Shown here in pieces: positions 61,779-64,000 of a DNA stretch of 64,000 bases. The stretch comes from Anaerotignum faecicola (GTDB lineage: Bacteria > Bacillota > Clostridia > Lachnospirales > Anaerotignaceae). The DNA is taken from NCBI GenBank assembly GCA_024460105.1, contig JANFXS010000008.1, forward strand, positions 1-64,000, in the 5' to 3' direction. The notes under the pieces were generated by a model, which was not told where the DNA came from, did not search any database, and worked only from the letters and a program-made list of their open reading frames with translations. Position 1 is the stretch's first letter; each line of letters opens with the position of its first letter. Position numbers and translations under genes: made by a program.

Positions 61779-63279
61779 ATGAAAAAGTTTTTGGCAGTCC
61801 TTATTTCGGCTTTTATGGTATTTGGGACGGCGGCGACTGCAATGGCGGGACAAGGAGAAAGCGAAAAGAGCCGTATATTGAGATATGTTGACGAAAGGCC
61901 GGATGAGTTCGGCGGCTGCTACTATGTGGGAAAGGAGCTGCATATAGCGCCGTTGGAAGGGAACGAGGAAGAGGCCTATTCGCTTATAGGAGGAGCGAGA
62001 ACGGCAAGGATTGACGCTGGGTTTACGGTTGTTATAGACGAGCCGGCGGAGTATTCATATGATGAGCTGGAAACGGCGTTTGAAGGGCTGAGGGAGTATT
62101 GGGATGAATTCGATTTAACGGAGACATCTTTTAATGTAGACACAAACAGCCTTTATGTGGCCTCTGACAAGGAATGGACAGAAGAAAGGGAACAGGCGGT
62201 AAAAGACGCTGTTGGGGTACAGAATATTGAATTTGCCATATATTATCCCGAGCCTTGGACTGAAGATGACAGCTATGGAGAATACAAACCTGTTGACTAT
62301 AATATTAAAGATGATTTTAAAATTAAAAAATCTGTGTATTATATTAAAGAGAATATATTTTATGTTGAGTCTTTAGAAGAGTGGACGGAAGAAAGAAAGC
62401 AGAAGTTCAGGGAAAAGCTTGAATACAGGGACATTACAAGTCCCGAGTATGTTCCGTATGAAGAATTTGACTTTGACAGCCTTATTATAATATATGGATT
62501 GTCGCCGTTAAGAGAACAAATGGGGCTTGCTTTAGATGACGAGGAGGCAGACGAAGATTTTTTTCAGAATATGGAATTAAAGCCCCAAAAGATATCGGTG
62601 AAGTAAGGTATGGATATGAAATAAGAGATATTGATGTTTCAGACGGCTTTAATTATATGAAGTCAACTTTGGGGTCAATTACAGTTGATGAGGATAATGT
62701 TGTATATTATATGTTACAACAGCCCATAACGGTGTTGGAATCGGAAATCGCTTTGAAGCCCAAAATTATGATGAAGAAGCCGGAGCGGTTACATATTATG
62801 ATTTAGGAACAGTTGAAGATTTGGAAATTGGGGATCAGAAAAAATGAGATATAGCGATAATACGTCAATACGATATTAGTGAAGTTGTTCCTATAAGCGA
62901 AAGCCAGAATGGCCTTGATGTTATTGAGTACAGGAACGATGAATTGAAGAAAGGGGCTACAGGCATAATCGACGGACATTTAAATCAACCTCTTGTTGTA
63001 GTTAGAAATCCAAGGAAAGATATAGAATGGTTACCGCAAAGTGGAGGTTCTATGGTATTCAAGGATATGATAGAATTGGAAGAATTAGTATATAAAACGG
63101 ATGAAGGCGACAGCGGCGGGGCATTCCTGATTGATGAATTCAGCGATATTGACGGGACAGTTATAGATTATTTTATAGGAGGAATTTATAAAGGCCGTAA
63201 AACTTCAACTAATCGATTAATTGCTACGCGTTGGGATTCCGTAGTGGATCGTTTTGGGATAGACTATAAAGAATTTTAA
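61779..63279 (+). pseudogene. Broken secreted trypsin-like serine protease
   Basis: An exported protein (signal peptide MKKFLAVLISAFMVFGTAATAMA) with a 250-residue N-terminal region runs in frame to 62606. It is then shifted: the protease part continues in other frames. Triad parts are visible: VTTAHNGVGIGNR (His) at 62713-62751, DIAIIRQY (Asp) right after an in-frame TGA at 62845-62847, and DEGDSGGAFLIDE (Ser) near 63104-63142. At least three lesions separate them: a missing T in the T run at 62558-62564, a 2-base AT insertion in the TATATTATAT tract near 62703-62712, and the TGA stop. The gene is probably inactive; the start and RBS (GAAAGGAG) remain intact. Confidence 0.82.
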
Positions 63280-63456
63280 AAGGATTTAATATAAGGGTAA
63301 TTTTGTTTGCTAGATAATCTATAGGCCTCCTTTTTTGTAAAGGCGGTTATTTTTTTGAAAAATTGGAAAATTTTTAAAAAGGGTAACCAAACGGGGGTAC
63401 TTTTATGCTTTAATGGCATTGTGGAGGAGCAGGAAAGGGGGCATGAGCGGAAGTTT

Positions 63457-64000
63457 ATGGAAGTAAGCTTAAAAAGCCTTGTATCGCCGCAGTTTTATCC
63501 CGTACACTGGGACATTAAGGAAAACAAATATACCCATTACTGGCTTAAAGGCGGAAGGGGAAGTGCGAAAAGCTCGTTTATTTCAATAGAAATTGTTTTC
63601 GGTATTATGAAATACGAAAATGCAAACGCCGTTGTGCTGAGGAAAGTTGGGCGGAATATAAAAGACAGCGTTTATGAACAAATAGGCTGGGCTATAAAAG
63701 TTTTAGGCGTTGACGACCACTGGCAGGGGAAGTTAAGCCCGCCTGAATTTGTTTACGTTCCTACAGGGCAGAAAATATTATTCCGTGGGGGCGACGATCC
63801 GAAAAAAATTAAGTCCACCAAATTCAGCAAAGGGTTCTGCAAATATATATGGTATGAGGAAACGGACGAGTTTTTCGGAATGGACGAAATAAGGGCCATA
63901 AATCAAAGTTTAATGCGCGGGGGCGAAGGCTTCTGCGTTTTTTATTCCTTTAATCCGCCTAAAAGCCAAAGTTCATGGATTAACGAAGAAGCGCTTATAA
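63457..64000 (+). CDS. Phage terminase large subunit (PBSX family), partial
   Basis: The frame is open to the end of the window. It shows the terminase ATPase Walker A motif in LKGGRGSAKSSFISIEIV near residue 32, the segment VVLRKVGRNIKDSVYEQIGWAIK, and a Walker B-like acidic block YIWYEETDEFFGMDEIRA. The whole is typical of PBSX-type terminase large subunits, which cut and package phage DNA. The start is uncertain: ATG 63457 is the best coding start but has only a weak site; GTG 63421 is 12 codons upstream in frame. It marks the left edge of a phage-like element that continues beyond the window. Confidence 0.88.
   Translation, partial: MEVSLKSLVSPQFYPVHWDIKENKYTHYWLKGGRGSAKSSFISIEIVFGIMKYENANAVVLRKVGRNIKDSVYEQIGWAIKVLGVDDHWQGKLSPPEFVYVPTGQKILFRGGDDPKKIKSTKFSKGFCKYIWYEETDEFFGMDEIRAINQSLMRGGEGFCVFYSFNPPKSQSSWINEEALI

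Overview
The window reads as chromosomal DNA of a strictly anaerobic, low-to-mid GC Gram-positive Clostridia member, probably from the Lachnospirales side. The evidence is the strong GGAGG ribosome-binding sites, the WalRK/YycHI system, desulfoferrodoxin, an EFR1-type flavodoxin/ferredoxin protein, a YjfB motility protein, a DUF5721 protein, an HrcA/CIRCE site and several copper-amine-oxidase-N-type 'stalk' surface proteins. The species cannot be named from the sequence.

Layout. 1-530: the 3' end of a 23S rRNA gene (no 5S follows), then tRNA-Thr and initiator tRNA-Met with their own promoter and terminator. 0.75-4.5 kb: accessory genes, including a probable frameshifted pair and a secreted protein with an internal duplication. 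4.9-13.75 kb: a catabolic-looking locus with a LysR regulator (start region frameshifted), a divergent iron-type alcohol dehydrogenase, then a HAD hydrolase, a sodium:solute symporter, three proteins I cannot assign, a Mog/MoaB-like protein and a LarA-like nickel-pincer isomerase. 14.05-15.84 kb: a fluoride riboswitch with an overlapping terminator ahead of a cation:proton antiporter. 16.5-21.1 kb: EFR1 protein, an autoregulated HTH/membrane-protein pair and two tandem stalk proteins. 22.2-25.6 kb: a tyrosine recombinase, a 221-bp segment bounded by 24-bp inverted repeats, and a large repetitive surface protein. 25.6-31.1 kb: mostly non-coding with an HTH gene and a stalk protein. 31.3-36.9 kb: ispE, a GntR regulator, a LysM/G5 protein, walR and walK. 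37.2-44 kb: a pentapeptide-repeat protein, two metallo-beta-lactamase-fold enzymes, a FliD-like protein, YjfB and a lipoprotein. 45.2-49.2 kb: ilvB-ilvH-ilvC behind a leader-peptide attenuator. 49.6-55.1 kb: yycH/yycI and an MBOAT/SGNH acyl-transfer pair. 55.2-61.1 kb: DUF5721, htpG with CIRCE, a stalk protein behind a 63-bp tandem repeat, a small ribbon-helix-helix protein and desulfoferrodoxin. 61.8-63.3 kb: a broken secreted serine protease. 63.4 kb to the end: a phage terminase large subunit that runs off the window.

The most striking system is the DNA switch at 23.1-23.3 kb. Two recombination sites of opposite polarity bracket a promoter that points away from the surface-protein gene and a terminator that faces that gene. 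As read here the gene would be OFF; inversion would place the promoter in front of it and turn the terminator away. The recombinase next door is the obvious candidate enzyme.

Also notable is a family of about 250-280 bp non-coding elements with conserved terminal inverted repeats (GTTTACAAG-N-GCGC), in at least six full or internally deleted copies plus partial ones, one of them inside the ilv operon.
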